Assembly (NCBI GenBank): GCA_938092065.1
Contig: CALKND010000007.1
Span: forward strand, 1 to 64,000
Reading direction: 5' to 3'
DNA: 64,000 nt
Source of the DNA: an uncultured Rhodospirillales bacterium
GTDB lineage: Bacteria > Pseudomonadota > Alphaproteobacteria > Rhodospirillales > JABHCV01
Shown: positions 1-7,121 of the stretch, one piece after another
Position numbering within the stretch: the stretch's first letter is position 1
Layout: each line of letters opens with the position of its first letter
The notes under the pieces: generated by a model
Database searches by the model: none
What the model saw: the letters and a program-made list of their open reading frames with translations, nothing else
What the model was told of the DNA's origin: nothing
Position numbers and translations under genes: made by a program

Positions 1-222
1 TTTATCCTTATCACGAATCATAGCAACCTTAGAACCAGCGATACTGGAAGTTCTAAAGTCTAGATGGTTCTCTAGTTCTGATTCATGGCATAGAGGTATC
101 CAACATTTCTTGAATATCTTTTCTTGCTCTTTCTTAAAGATATCTTGATCACTATAAATGCGACTATCTACATATTCTATTGATGGTTCTGCCAACCATT
201 GTGTGTGTTTCCGAGCAGGCAT
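1..222 (-). CDS. Rieske-type aromatic ring-hydroxylating oxygenase, large subunit (partial)
   Basis: Only the first 74 codons are in the window; the gene runs off the left edge. The reading begins MPARKHTQWLAEP and continues through a segment of the form Y-DSRIYSD-IF-KEQEKIF-WIPLCHESEL followed by an I-GSKVAMIRDKDK strand. That pattern (ingress helix, W-x-x-L/V-C/G-H-E-S-E, then a strand with V/R/D before the Rieske CXH) is typical of the N-terminus of ring-hydroxylating oxygenase alpha subunits. The Rieske cysteines and the iron-binding domain lie outside the window. The ATG overlaps the stop of the upstream gene by one base (TAATG), so the two are translationally coupled. The substrate cannot be inferred. 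Confidence 0.75.
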   Translation of the reverse strand, partial: MPARKHTQWLAEPSIEYVDSRIYSDQDIFKKEQEKIFKKCWIPLCHESELENHLDFRTSSIAGSKVAMIRDKDK

Positions 223-593
223 TATTTTTCTCCTTGCCAAAGTAATTTGTATCCTAATTCTTTAGTATCATCACAATACTGCATTAGGTTTGAGAAGGCC
301 ATTTTAAACTTCTCATCTCTGTGACTCTTCTCATGCGACTCAAAAGATTTCCAGTAAGTAACTATTGCGATATGATTTCCTTCATCACCATGTTCACCGA
401 CTGTACCTTCTTCTGAAATAAATCCTTCATACTGAAAGACTTGACCAGCAATAAACTCAGGATAAGTCTCTTTTACATGAGAACACATTTCTGCAATGGC
501 GAGCTCAACTTCATCAAAATCTACACCATCCCTTAATGTCGCAACATTATATAACATAACAGACTCGAAAGGTATGGTTATTGAATCAAACAT
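222..593 (-). CDS. Small ABM/ferredoxin-like alpha+beta barrel protein, coupled to Rieske oxygenase
   Basis: A 123-residue soluble protein with no signal peptide. Its pattern (strand, helix with E-AIAEM, Y-EFI-GQVFQYEGFI strand, HIAIVTYWKSFESHEKSH, then a helix) resembles dimeric alpha-beta barrel proteins of the antibiotic-biosynthesis-monooxygenase type. No catalytic residues can be assigned. A good ribosome binding site, GGGAGA, lies seven bases before the ATG. Its stop shares a base with the start of the Rieske oxygenase gene, so it probably serves that oxygenase, either as an accessory protein or by acting on the same substrate. Family assignment is by fold pattern only. Confidence 0.55.
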   Translation of the reverse strand: MFDSITIPFESVMLYNVATLRDGVDFDEVELAIAEMCSHVKETYPEFIAGQVFQYEGFISEEGTVGEHGDEGNHIAIVTYWKSFESHEKSHRDEKFKMAFSNLMQYCDDTKELGYKLLWQGEK

Positions 594-648
594 TATTTAC
601 TCTCCCTAATACACGTAACCATTAGCTATAAATATTTGTAGGCATTCC

Positions 649-697
649 GAGACGTAATCCCAATGCCCAGCGGAGACGTAATCCCAATGCCCAGCGG
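649..697. repeat. 24-bp tandem duplication
   Basis: Two exact head-to-tail copies of a 24-bp unit beginning GAGACGTAATCCCAATGCCC occupy 649-672 and 673-696. The third copy starts with one matching base and then diverges. The unit is more GC-rich than its surroundings and lies upstream of the small monooxygenase-like gene, between it and the DUF4396 pseudogene. It may be a recent slippage duplication. No function is evident. Confidence 0.9.
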
Positions 698-767
698 AAT
701 AGTTTTTCCAATTCGTTTCTTTAAAACGGAAAAAAAAATTAATATGAATAGTCTATTTTGATTTATT

Positions 768-1292
768 ATGAAGCTCAAGATGAAAGCAACTAAAACTCAA
801 AAACCAATGACATGGGCTTGCGGTAAAACGTGGACGATCAACTCTAAAAAAACATTATGATGTCTTTTAGTTTGCTTTATAGGCGACTTTGAGACGATCA
901 CTTATTTCCAGTTTATGGAAATTAATTGGTCAGTCATTGCTATAATGGCTCTCGCTATTTTCAATGGTTTAATCACTTCGATACTTCTGGAAACTGTCAT
1001 TCTCAGCAAACAGTTTGGCCTAGGAAATGCCTTTCGAACAGTAATTGGAATGTCTTTCATATCAATGGTTGCGATGGATTCTGCTATGAATGTGATAGAC
1101 GTCTTTTTTACTGGTGGCGCGGTTTTAACTTGGTAGGTCATTTCAATGATGTTGGCAGCTGGTTTCGTTACCCCACTTCCATTCAATTACTGGCAACTCA
1201 AAGCCCGGGGTAAGAGTTACCATAAATCAAATAAATACTGCTTTTTAACTAGCCTTCAGCTTAGAGATTATCTTGGCAGTGTTTCAGGATAA
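768..1292 (+). pseudogene. DUF4396-family membrane protein, interrupted by two in-frame stops
   Basis: One frame can be followed from ATG 768 to TAA 1290 with two stops inside it: TGA at 858-860 and TAG at 1134-1136. The three pieces read like successive parts of a DUF4396 protein. First comes a short N-terminus ending TW-INSKKTL. Next is CLLVCFIGDF-TI-YFQ, comparable to the CLIGCSIGDF-type motif, followed by membrane helices with GLITSILLET and FRTVIGMSFISMVAMD. The last piece is VISMMLAAGFVTPLPFNYWQLKARGKSYH, a typical end of the family. Because the frame is unbroken, these look like nonsense mutations in a recently lost gene. Programmed readthrough is less likely. ATG 915 could at most yield a 73-residue fragment. 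Confidence 0.7.
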
Positions 1293-1324
1293 TTTTGGAA
1301 ATCTCAAAACCATAAGTGCCTTTG

Positions 1325-1621
1325 TTATTCAGAACCACCTTTGTTTGTCGGTTCTAAAAACGGGCTTTTATGACCAGCAAGCACATCCCTGAGCGCATTT
1401 TGCAGCCAAATCATCATTTCTGGATCGAGTTGCTCACCCTTTGGCTCGTCAGAAAGTAACAGATTAGGGACCCCTTGGGTCCTGAGCCAAATAATATGAT
1501 CGTCTACAGCCTCACAAAAACCCTCTTGCAACTCTCTAATGAGTTCAGGATCATAATCTTTTATTTCGTTTAATTCAGTCATTGCACTAATGAACTTGAT
1601 TCGCCCATGATTATAAGTCAT
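1325..1621 (-). CDS. Hypothetical acidic 98-aa protein
   Basis: I do not recognise this protein. It is soluble and acidic, with no signal peptide or membrane helix, and has helical segments such as DPELIRELQEGFCEAVDDHIIWL and PEMMIWLQNALRDVLAGH. It starts one base after the stop of the HTH-like gene upstream (1623-1928), so the pair is almost certainly one transcript. The C-terminus is hydrophilic and probably disordered. The pairing with a small possible DNA-binding protein is reminiscent of accessory or phage-derived modules, but nothing further supports that. Confidence 0.5.
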   Translation of the reverse strand: MTYNHGRIKFISAMTELNEIKDYDPELIRELQEGFCEAVDDHIIWLRTQGVPNLLLSDEPKGEQLDPEMMIWLQNALRDVLAGHKSPFLEPTNKGGSE

Positions 1622-1622
1622 T

Positions 1623-1928
1623 TCAGCCTCCCCTCATTAAAAGCGAATTAAGATTTTTCTTAAGTGAGAAATTTTTTCTATACATCTCGCCATGGATTTC
1701 TAAAAGAGACCTAATACTGTATGGGTCAGGTGTCTCCTTTGGGTCATGACATCTAACGTGTTTAAATTTTGGATCTTGTTCCCATTTCTGAACACAGGAA
1801 ACACTAACCCCATACGATAGGGCGATAGTTTTTACTGGATCTGGATCTATAATAAGTTTTTTTTCTACGCAGTATCGATAAAATACTGCATCTTCTATTA
1901 ACTTTTTTTGAAGGGTGTTTTGTGGCAT
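1623..1928 (-). CDS. Hypothetical 101-aa protein with possible helix-turn-helix
   Basis: Unrecognised family. Residues about 29-50 (VKTIALSYGVSVSCVQKWEQD) have the spacing of a helix-turn-helix: a helix, a G-V-S turn and a recognition helix with W. This suggests a small DNA-binding protein. The rest is basic and rich in charged residues (RCHDPKETPDP, KNFSLKKNL). It is followed after one base by the 98-aa orphan gene. The first codons lie in a stretch that reappears in decayed form near 9579-9605. Confidence 0.5.
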   Translation of the reverse strand: MPQNTLQKKLIEDAVFYRYCVEKKLIIDPDPVKTIALSYGVSVSCVQKWEQDPKFKHVRCHDPKETPDPYSIRSLLEIHGEMYRKNFSLKKNLNSLLMRGG

Positions 1929-2002
1929 TACACTCTCACTCTGCCGATAGTTTCATATGTGATTTAACACTGTGCAATAATATTTTTGAGGGGCATATTT
2001 GA

Positions 2003-2707
2003 TCAACTGCCATCTGATAAATTACTTTTGGTATTGAGTCCTTGTCGATAGAGCCCAATTAAGCGAGACATCTCAGTGTAGGAAAGCGGATTGTCCATTG
2101 CTGTTAGTGAGTCACCCTTGACACCAATAAACAAACGTGCCGCTAATTCATTTTTTCCAACTTCTTTTGCCATTTGAAACAAATTCCAAGCTGGGCGCTC
2201 AATATTTATTTCACGATGGCTATCCGCATTATTGGCATGACACCCTGAACAAAACTTCTCATGCAAAGCTTCAGCTTTTATTCTAGAACCCTTCGTCTTG
2301 TTAATTGGAAAAATATTTTTTGGTTCAAATGGAAAAACACTCAACAGTTCATCAACCCAAAATGCTGCTTCGCTGAAATTTTTATCGACAAGAGCTCGTT
2401 GAAGTGCACCTACAGAATTTTCTGGGGGTAATGGCAAAGCGGAATTGTTTTCACGTGCTGTGCGAATTAACAATGAAAGTGGTGCACTTGCTCCAAGCAG
2501 CCTGTCCTTGAGACCTTTTTGGATAAGAGGAAGACTGCTAAATTCACCCATTCGCCTTAGGTCACCTTTCATTACAACTATTTCGGCTGCTAATCTGTTT
2601 TCCGCTACGCTAGTTGCATTAGAAACGGAAGCAGAAAAGGTGACCCAAGTAAGAAGAAGCCCTACCCAAGCCACCAAATTTCTACAGACGATCCTATAAA
2701 AGATCAT
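2003..2707 (-). CDS. Periplasmic c-type cytochrome, single haem
   Basis: A 234-residue protein with an N-terminal signal or anchor (hydrophobic residues 11-28, then SVSNA as a possible cleavage site). It has one haem-binding motif, CSGCH, at about residues 153-157. The downstream segment ending in a short helix (AMDNPLSYTEMSRLIGLYRQ) supplies possible axial methionines. The N-terminal 130 residues are helical and match no cytochrome domain I can name. It is the last gene of the sulfur operon, 26 bp after the two-domain rhodanese, so it could accept electrons from periplasmic sulfur oxidation. The electron-acceptor role is inferred from context. Confidence 0.8.
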   Translation of the reverse strand: MIFYRIVCRNLVAWVGLLLTWVTFSASVSNATSVAENRLAAEIVVMKGDLRRMGEFSSLPLIQKGLKDRLLGASAPLSLLIRTARENNSALPLPPENSVGALQRALVDKNFSEAAFWVDELLSVFPFEPKNIFPINKTKGSRIKAEALHEKFCSGCHANNADSHREINIERPAWNLFQMAKEVGKNELAARLFIGVKGDSLTAMDNPLSYTEMSRLIGLYRQGLNTKSNLSDGS

Positions 2708-2733
2708 GCCTTAAAGCTCTCAAGTCTTACTTA

Positions 2734-3684
2734 TTAGTTTATCTTCGCTGTCTCTTTCATCGGCAAACCTTTATCAGCCGACCATTCAGCCATAGAACCA
2801 TCGTACATTTTTGCGCCTTTGTTTCCAAGAATTTCGTGTGAGACAAACCAACCTAAGGAAGCCCAGTGACCCGTGTTGCAAAAGTTTATCTGCGAGCCTT
2901 TTGTTGGTATGCTTGCGTATGTATATAATTTATTTAATCTGGCCGGGCTGCTGAACATTCCACCACCATTTTTTGTAAGCCAGTTCTCAGGAAGACTCTT
3001 AGAATTGGGAATAGTTCCAAAACGGGTTGCCTTTGGATGTTTATTAATGCCGATGAATTGGTTGTGAGGTCGATTATCAACTAATACCCCACCAGCTTGA
3101 GAAGCTTTACTCACCTCTTCTTTATTAATAATCATAGCTTTTTGAATGCTACCCTTAAAGCTCTTAGGGGTCACCTTAACCATTCCCTTCTGGAGAGGAT
3201 TTACAGGCTTCTTAGTCTTCACATCTATTTCTGCTAGATAAGCCACCATGCCACCATTTAGGATGGAGACCTCTTCATGGCCTAGAACCTTGAGTGTCCA
3301 ATATATGCGTGTTGCTGTGCCAACATCTAGCGCTTTTCCACCACCAGGAATAATGACGACATGGTCATTATTCCCAATTCCAAGACCTCCAATAAGTTTT
3401 TCAAGTTTGGTCACCGTTGGTAGCATACCAACTATTTTATCTTTATTGGCAACTCTCCAACCACCCATTAAATAGTCTGTCCAAACAGCACCAGGAATAT
3501 GGCCACGCAGGTAATCTGCCTTAGTCTTCCCCGCAAGTGGGCCACGCACATCAAGAAAAACAACACCCTCTTTTCCAAGATTATTTTTCACCCAGTCCAC
3601 TGATACAAGTGGTGACGCCGCCTGAGCTAGACTACCTGTAAATAATAAACAAGATAATATAATTAAAATATATAATTTATTCAT
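2734..3684 (-). CDS. Periplasmic two-domain rhodanese-type sulfurtransferase
   Basis: 316 residues with a clear signal peptide (MNKLYILIILSCLLFTGSLA-QAA), so it acts in the periplasm. There are two rhodanese domains. The N-terminal one (VVFLDVRG, GHIPGAVWTDY) lacks a catalytic Cys, as is usual. The C-terminal one (LVDNRPHNQFIG, then INFCNTGHWAS) carries the active-site Cys at about residue 269, followed by the YDGSMAEWSAD ending. It would move sulfane sulfur from thiosulfate or a related donor to an acceptor thiol or cyanide. It lies in an operon with TusA, DsrE-like proteins and YeeE/YedE permease halves, which fits a sulfur relay. The physiological donor and acceptor are unknown. Confidence 0.88.
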   Translation of the reverse strand: MNKLYILIILSCLLFTGSLAQAASPLVSVDWVKNNLGKEGVVFLDVRGPLAGKTKADYLRGHIPGAVWTDYLMGGWRVANKDKIVGMLPTVTKLEKLIGGLGIGNNDHVVIIPGGGKALDVGTATRIYWTLKVLGHEEVSILNGGMVAYLAEIDVKTKKPVNPLQKGMVKVTPKSFKGSIQKAMIINKEEVSKASQAGGVLVDNRPHNQFIGINKHPKATRFGTIPNSKSLPENWLTKNGGGMFSSPARLNKLYTYASIPTKGSQINFCNTGHWASLGWFVSHEILGNKGAKMYDGSMAEWSADKGLPMKETAKIN

Positions 3685-3739
3685 TGTAAATTCCTCTCAA
3701 TTGTTAAATTTTTTATAGTTTTTTTATTAAACCCGCTTA

Positions 3740-3925
3740 TCAGACAGTAATAGTCAGGTCGGCTGCGAGAATTGCCGTCACGATCGAATCCCAATCGTTA
3801 TCGTCTAGAGTTTTCCTTCCTATATCGATTCTTGTTACCTTGTGTTCTTTTTCAAGTAAATCGATAGAAGCAACTACAGTGTCGCAGTCTGGGAATAAAT
3901 TGGTATCAAGCTGCAATATTTTCAT
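3740..3925 (-). CDS. Small 61-aa protein in sulfur operon
   Basis: A short protein that begins with a strand (MKILQLDTNLFPDCDTVVASIDLL) and continues with alternating strands and helices. It has a single Cys near residue 14. Length and position next to two DsrE-like genes suggest a reduced member of the DsrE/F/H type, but I cannot show homology. A GAGG ribosome binding site lies ten bases before the ATG. It is separated from the gene upstream by 12 bp, so it is part of the operon. Confidence 0.6.
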   Translation of the reverse strand: MKILQLDTNLFPDCDTVVASIDLLEKEHKVTRIDIGRKTLDDNDWDSIVTAILAADLTITV

Positions 3926-3937
3926 ATTTTCTTCACC

Positions 3938-4216
3938 TCAAACATTAATAATGCTATCTGAATTAAAAATTGCATTTGCTAAATCCTTAGCATTAAGAAA
4001 ATTTAGATCCTTTGCCATACTAGGTACTGTAGTTTCAGGAACTATGTCAGAAAGATCGAGGAGTTCGGCTTGCAATTCATTTTCAACTGTTTCTTGGACA
4101 GACTTAGTCATAAACACCAAACGAATTTTATGTCCAGCTACCGTTAACCCTGCAGCAACTCGCATGGCTTCAGTGTGGTCTCTTCTTCCTAAGACAAGTA
4201 TTTTCTTTATTCCCAA
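3938..4216 (-). CDS. DsrE-like sulfur-relay protein (92 aa)
   Basis: 92 residues starting with the classic DsrE-type beta strand and loop (KKILVLGRRDHTEAMRVAAGLTVAGHKIRLVFMTKS), in which a strand is followed by a helix and a second strand for a Rossmann-like fold. It has no Cys at the usual sulfur-carrying position, so it may be a structural subunit of a heteromer with its neighbours. Translation appears to begin at TTG 4216, ten bases after AAGGAG; no ATG is better placed. It sits between the 97-aa DsrE-like gene and the 61-aa gene. Confidence 0.6.
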   Translation of the reverse strand: MGIKKILVLGRRDHTEAMRVAAGLTVAGHKIRLVFMTKSVQETVENELQAELLDLSDIVPETTVPSMAKDLNFLNAKDLANAIFNSDSIINV

Positions 4217-4235
4217 ATTTCCAGTGCTCCTTAAC

Positions 4236-4529
4236 TTACAAGCTAATCACGCGACTAATTTCAGTCATCATTGAGCTATTAATTGTCTGGCTGCCCATTT
4301 CAACGGGGCAATGCGCTCCATCACTTAGAATGTCCCAAGAGTGTTCACACACGACTGCTCTTTTGGCTAATTTAACAACTTCTTGACAAGCGGTGTCTTT
4401 AATAAGTTCGACGCCGTCATTGGTAAAAAAGCAGCCCCAATTTACACCTGCACGTGATAATCCCTGCATCAACTGTACTGCTATTCTGCCACTATTACGC
4501 GTCGTAATTACCAGTAATGCATCCATCAT
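4236..4529 (-). CDS. DsrE-like protein (97 aa), coupled to the Cys-less rhodanese
   Basis: Begins MMDALLVITTRNSGRIAVQL and has the DsrE/TusD-like order of strand, helix, strand (GVNWGCFFTNDGVELI). A late AHCPVEMGS segment supplies a Cys where many DsrE proteins carry persulfide. I chose the start at 4529 because its ATGATG overlaps the TGA stop (4528-4526) of the rhodanese-like gene, the ATGA arrangement of coupled genes. The open frame extends upstream but only through that gene. It probably works with the adjacent 92- and 61-aa proteins in intracellular sulfur transfer. Confidence 0.65.
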   Translation of the reverse strand: MMDALLVITTRNSGRIAVQLMQGLSRAGVNWGCFFTNDGVELIKDTACQEVVKLAKRAVVCEHSWDILSDGAHCPVEMGSQTINSSMMTEISRVISL

Positions 4530-5563
4530 TTTTGACCCCGGCGCTGTATAAGAAAGAAAAAAAGTGTGGCAATTGCCATTCCAATTAGAAAAGCCATTCC
4601 AAATAGTATCCAATTATGTTCTGTGGGATTAGTCACTTGAGGGAATTTTGTCTCCATTCCTCTGTCAGGATATGTTACAGCATCAACGGGCATATTACTG
4701 TCGGCAGACCACTCTGCCCAGCCTCCTGGGTAGACGCGAGCTTCAATATTAAATCCTGCCCGTAAAAGCGTTAACATAGCTAATCCCTCAAAAGCATTAT
4801 GCCCGTAAATAATTGTATCGTGCTTTTCCAATTCAGTGACCTCGCCTGATGTAGCAAGAGAGCGGAGGCGGCCAGAAGACAAATGCCTTGCACCGACAAT
4901 ATGGCCCCCGCGAAACCCTCGAACAGAAGCACCCCAGAACTCTCTCTCACTTCGGCCATCAATAAGGGCCGTCGGTATATTGAAATCAAGAATCCTAGCA
5001 AGTTCGTTTTTAAAAATTACTGCTTTGTCACGGGCAATCCCATGATAAACATTCGTACGGGTTTCCATACGTTCAACACCTGAACCCAGAGAATTGTCTG
5101 AAAATCCACCCCCACGACTCATTTGCCGGGTCAAGACAGAAATTTCTTTTTGGCCCACAACAAACAGAACCCCCGCAATAAAGTCGCGTTCCTGCGCTTT
5201 ATCTCCCACGACAAGTATGTGCTCCTGGCCAATTAAACCAACCGTACCCAACAACCAGTTTATATTTTCAAAACTTGCAAGGCGACCGTGCGGCCCAAAA
5301 AAATCAGCGACTGGCAAGCACCGCGCATCACGGACACTTTGTTTTAAGCATTGTTGAAGTGGTCTGGCATCTATGACGTGAGCTCCTTGTTTTAATACTT
5401 CTTCACCATCAGTCACAAATTTGTAATTTGATCCTGCCAAGACCGTCCCTTTTGAACCCAAAAACAAAAGAGATGCCAACAAAAGAGAAATGAATGTGGT
5501 TCGAAAAAAAATTTCCGGACTCCTTTGTTCCCTAACAACCTTGAATACGAACTTTTCTAACAC
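4526..5563 (-). CDS. Membrane-anchored two-domain rhodanese-like protein lacking the catalytic Cys
   Basis: 345 residues: an N-terminal hydrophobic signal or anchor (about 19-43), two rhodanese-like domains, and a C-terminal membrane helix (about 317-339) followed by RRGQK, so the domains face the periplasm. Family landmarks remain: HVIDARPL in domain 1; LIDGRSEREFWG, GHIVGARHL and the terminal YPGGWAEWSAD in domain 2. At the active-site position the sequence is IIYGHNAFEG, with Gly (about residue 254) where the neighbouring paralogue has Cys (INFCNTGH). Transferase activity is therefore unlikely. It may act as a scaffold, sulfur-binding or docking protein. Its start overlaps the 89-aa gene by about 30 bases; a later start is possible. 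Confidence 0.8.
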   Translation of the reverse strand: MLEKFVFKVVREQRSPEIFFRTTFISLLLASLLFLGSKGTVLAGSNYKFVTDGEEVLKQGAHVIDARPLQQCLKQSVRDARCLPVADFFGPHGRLASFENINWLLGTVGLIGQEHILVVGDKAQERDFIAGVLFVVGQKEISVLTRQMSRGGGFSDNSLGSGVERMETRTNVYHGIARDKAVIFKNELARILDFNIPTALIDGRSEREFWGASVRGFRGGHIVGARHLSSGRLRSLATSGEVTELEKHDTIIYGHNAFEGLAMLTLLRAGFNIEARVYPGGWAEWSADSNMPVDAVTYPDRGMETKFPQVTNPTEHNWILFGMAFLIGMAIATLFFFLIQRRGQK

Positions 5564-5801
5564 TCTCTTCTGCTGATTCAGATGTCACTGGAGGATTCTC
5601 AATAAAATAATCGAGTAAATCAGAAACTGAAACGATTCCAAAGTCTCCAAGATCAATATCTGGAATTATCTCAGCATCAACACTTTCATTGGTCCTCATA
5701 ACCTTCTCAACAGAAAGGGCTGCGTAAGGGTATCCCAAAGCAGCTAAACCCAAAGCTACAATTAGAGAAAAAGCGCAAAAGATAAGACTAATACGATCCA
5801 A
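5532..5801 (-). CDS. Small membrane-anchored protein (89 aa) of sulfur operon
   Basis: An N-terminal hydrophobic helix (about residues 5-27) is followed by an acidic segment (VDAEIIPDIDLGDFGIVSVSDLLDYFIENPP), so it is probably inserted in the membrane with a periplasmic tail. No homologous family is recognised. GGGGAG precedes the ATG. It lies 13 bp after the 30-aa peptide gene and overlaps the start of the Cys-less rhodanese. Conserved small membrane proteins in such an operon often assemble with the permease or a redox partner, but that is speculation. Confidence 0.6.
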   Translation of the reverse strand: MDRISLIFCAFSLIVALGLAALGYPYAALSVEKVMRTNESVDAEIIPDIDLGDFGIVSVSDLLDYFIENPPVTSESAEESVRKVRIQGC

Positions 5802-5814
5802 AAATGTTTCTCCC

Positions 5815-5907
5815 CTAAAGTGAGTCTCTAAGAAAACTTACATACATAGCGCCAAAGGCAAGAACAAAAAAAACAATGTGGGCAATAGTTTCAAAGTCTA
5901 AACTCAT
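5815..5907 (-). CDS. 30-residue single-span membrane peptide
   Basis: Too short for usual gene callers, but well supported. The ATG at 5907 has a GGGAGA ribosome binding site seven bases upstream (itself overlapping the end of the preceding gene). The peptide, MSLDFETIAHIVFFVLAFGA and ten more residues ending RDSL, is a single hydrophobic helix with short polar ends. It is followed 13 bp later by another gene with its own GGGGAG. The tight spacing on both sides (3 and 13 bp) suggests a real subunit, like the tiny helical subunits found with cytochrome oxidases or transporters. Confidence 0.65.
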   Translation of the reverse strand: MSLDFETIAHIVFFVLAFGAMYVSFLRDSL

Positions 5908-5910
5908 ACT

Positions 5911-6117
5911 TTATTCTCCCTTGAAGTGGCGCACTAACATATTAACATCAAGAGCCTTTCCTGTTTCGGGATGCATAACAGAAGGTGTGAAAAAAGGTAC
6001 GCCATTCTTACTCATGCGAGAGCTTTTGGGTGGAAAGGCATAGACATAAAGTAAAATAATAAGGCTCAACACTGTTATAGCGCAGACGAAAGTCCGCATA
6101 ATTATGTAGTAGAACAT
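5911..6117 (-). CDS. Small membrane-anchored protein (68 aa)
   Basis: One N-terminal membrane helix (MFYYIIMRTFVCAITVLSLI onward) followed by a short hydrophilic tail with YAFPPKSSRMSKNGVPFFTPSVMHPETG. GGAAG lies eight bases before the first ATG, favouring it over the internal Met. It belongs to the sulfur operon, 15 bp after tusA and 3 bp before the 30-aa peptide gene. No family recognised. Confidence 0.6.
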   Translation of the reverse strand: MFYYIIMRTFVCAITVLSLIILLYVYAFPPKSSRMSKNGVPFFTPSVMHPETGKALDVNMLVRHFKGE

Positions 6118-6132
6118 TGCTAAAGCTTCCGT

Positions 6133-6441
6133 TTAATTTTTAATCACATAAACTTCCCAATAACGCGTAGCTTTTATAGTCTCCAAATGGGATGAATTTA
6201 GATCATTCAACATTGGTGGTATGGCTTCAACTGAAGAAGGGTTATCAATAAGCACTTCAACAACATCCCCACTTGCGCAATCAGCTAGGGCTTTTTTTGT
6301 CATTAATTGAGGACGGGGGCAAGAATCTCCAATGCAATCAATCTTCTTCGCAATATTATATATTTTTCCATCACTAAGCGCGACCTCGCCACCTGCTATT
6401 TCCCTCTCTTCTTGTTTCTTTCCTGAACCAAAAATACCCAT
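6133..6441 (-). CDS. TusA/SirA-family sulfur carrier protein
   Basis: 102 residues. After a 32-residue charged extension (MGIFGSGKKQEEREIAGGEV...) comes the TusA fold: IDCIGDSCPRPQLMTKKAL with the CPxP active-site Cys at about residue 41, then GDVVEVLIDNPSSVEAIPPML and a final YWEVYVIKN strand. TusA carries persulfide sulfur in the cytoplasm. Here it lies directly downstream of the YeeE/YedE permease halves. That agrees with known pairing of TusA-like proteins and YeeE in thiosulfate or sulfane-sulfur uptake, so it likely receives sulfur from the permease and passes it to the DsrE-like proteins. Confidence 0.9.
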   Translation of the reverse strand: MGIFGSGKKQEEREIAGGEVALSDGKIYNIAKKIDCIGDSCPRPQLMTKKALADCASGDVVEVLIDNPSSVEAIPPMLNDLNSSHLETIKATRYWEVYVIKN

Positions 6442-6506
6442 TAATACCTACCTCCATTATATATTGTGCAACTTATTTACTAGATTCAAGTATCCACTTG
6501 AATTTA

Positions 6507-7121
6507 TTATTGAGAAGCGGCGACATTATCAATTTTCTGCCTTTTTTCCCTACGGACAATTGCACGGTATATTGCGAACAGAACCAAAGTTTGCAGCATT
6601 CCAAAAACGACAGCGGGCACTCCATATTTATCCTGCAATGTTCCAGCATTGCTGTATCCTAACTGTAAGGCCTCAAAGTTGGGGTCCCCCGTCATGCTGG
6701 CCCCAGTGGGTGGCCAGTAATTAATTGACCAGAGCAAAGAAAACAAGAACATGCCAATAAATGTAAAAAGCAAAGCCCACAAGGCGCCAACGTTCCCCTC
6801 TCCTGTTTTGACCCAAGTCGAAACGGTGCAGGCCCCAGCTAAAACCATGCCTATACCAAATAAAAACAGCCCAACAATCTGATTTAATCCAACATCAAAT
6901 TTCATCGGGTTGCCTTCACCAATGGTGATGAATGTAGTGAACCCCATTGTCAGTATCATCATTGCCATTAACAATGCCTTGGTATTACGAAAGGTCTTGA
7001 ACAACATGGCATCACGCAAGGCTGCAGTATTACAAAAACGAGAACGTTGAACCAAAAGGCCAACGATAGACCCAAAAACAAAAGCAACAAGTATTTCGCC
7101 TACTACAGTATCCAAAACCAA
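6507..7121 (-). CDS. YeeE/YedE-family permease, second half
   Basis: 204 residues with about five membrane helices. Family landmarks are QRSRFCNTAALRDAMLFK near the start (Cys 30) and GIGMVLAGACTVSTWVKTGEGN further on; both Cys-containing loops are of the kind that passes thiosulfate sulfur along YeeE. It follows the other half (7122-7613) with no intervening base, so the two products are made together and should form one pore. E. coli-type YeeE is a single chain of about 350 residues, equal to the two added together. Confidence 0.88.
   Translation of the reverse strand: MVLDTVVGEILVAFVFGSIVGLLVQRSRFCNTAALRDAMLFKTFRNTKALLMAMMILTMGFTTFITIGEGNPMKFDVGLNQIVGLFLFGIGMVLAGACTVSTWVKTGEGNVGALWALLFTFIGMFLFSLLWSINYWPPTGASMTGDPNFEALQLGYSNAGTLQDKYGVPAVVFGMLQTLVLFAIYRAIVRREKRQKIDNVAASQ

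Noticed and set aside
902-1213. Overlapping ORFs on both strands in the DUF4396 region
   Set aside because: They are frames opposite or next to the family-like frame and contain no recognisable sequence.
3840-4274. 144-codon rightward ORF over the DsrE-like genes
   Set aside because: It lies antisense to three genes with good start signals and has no protein-like features.
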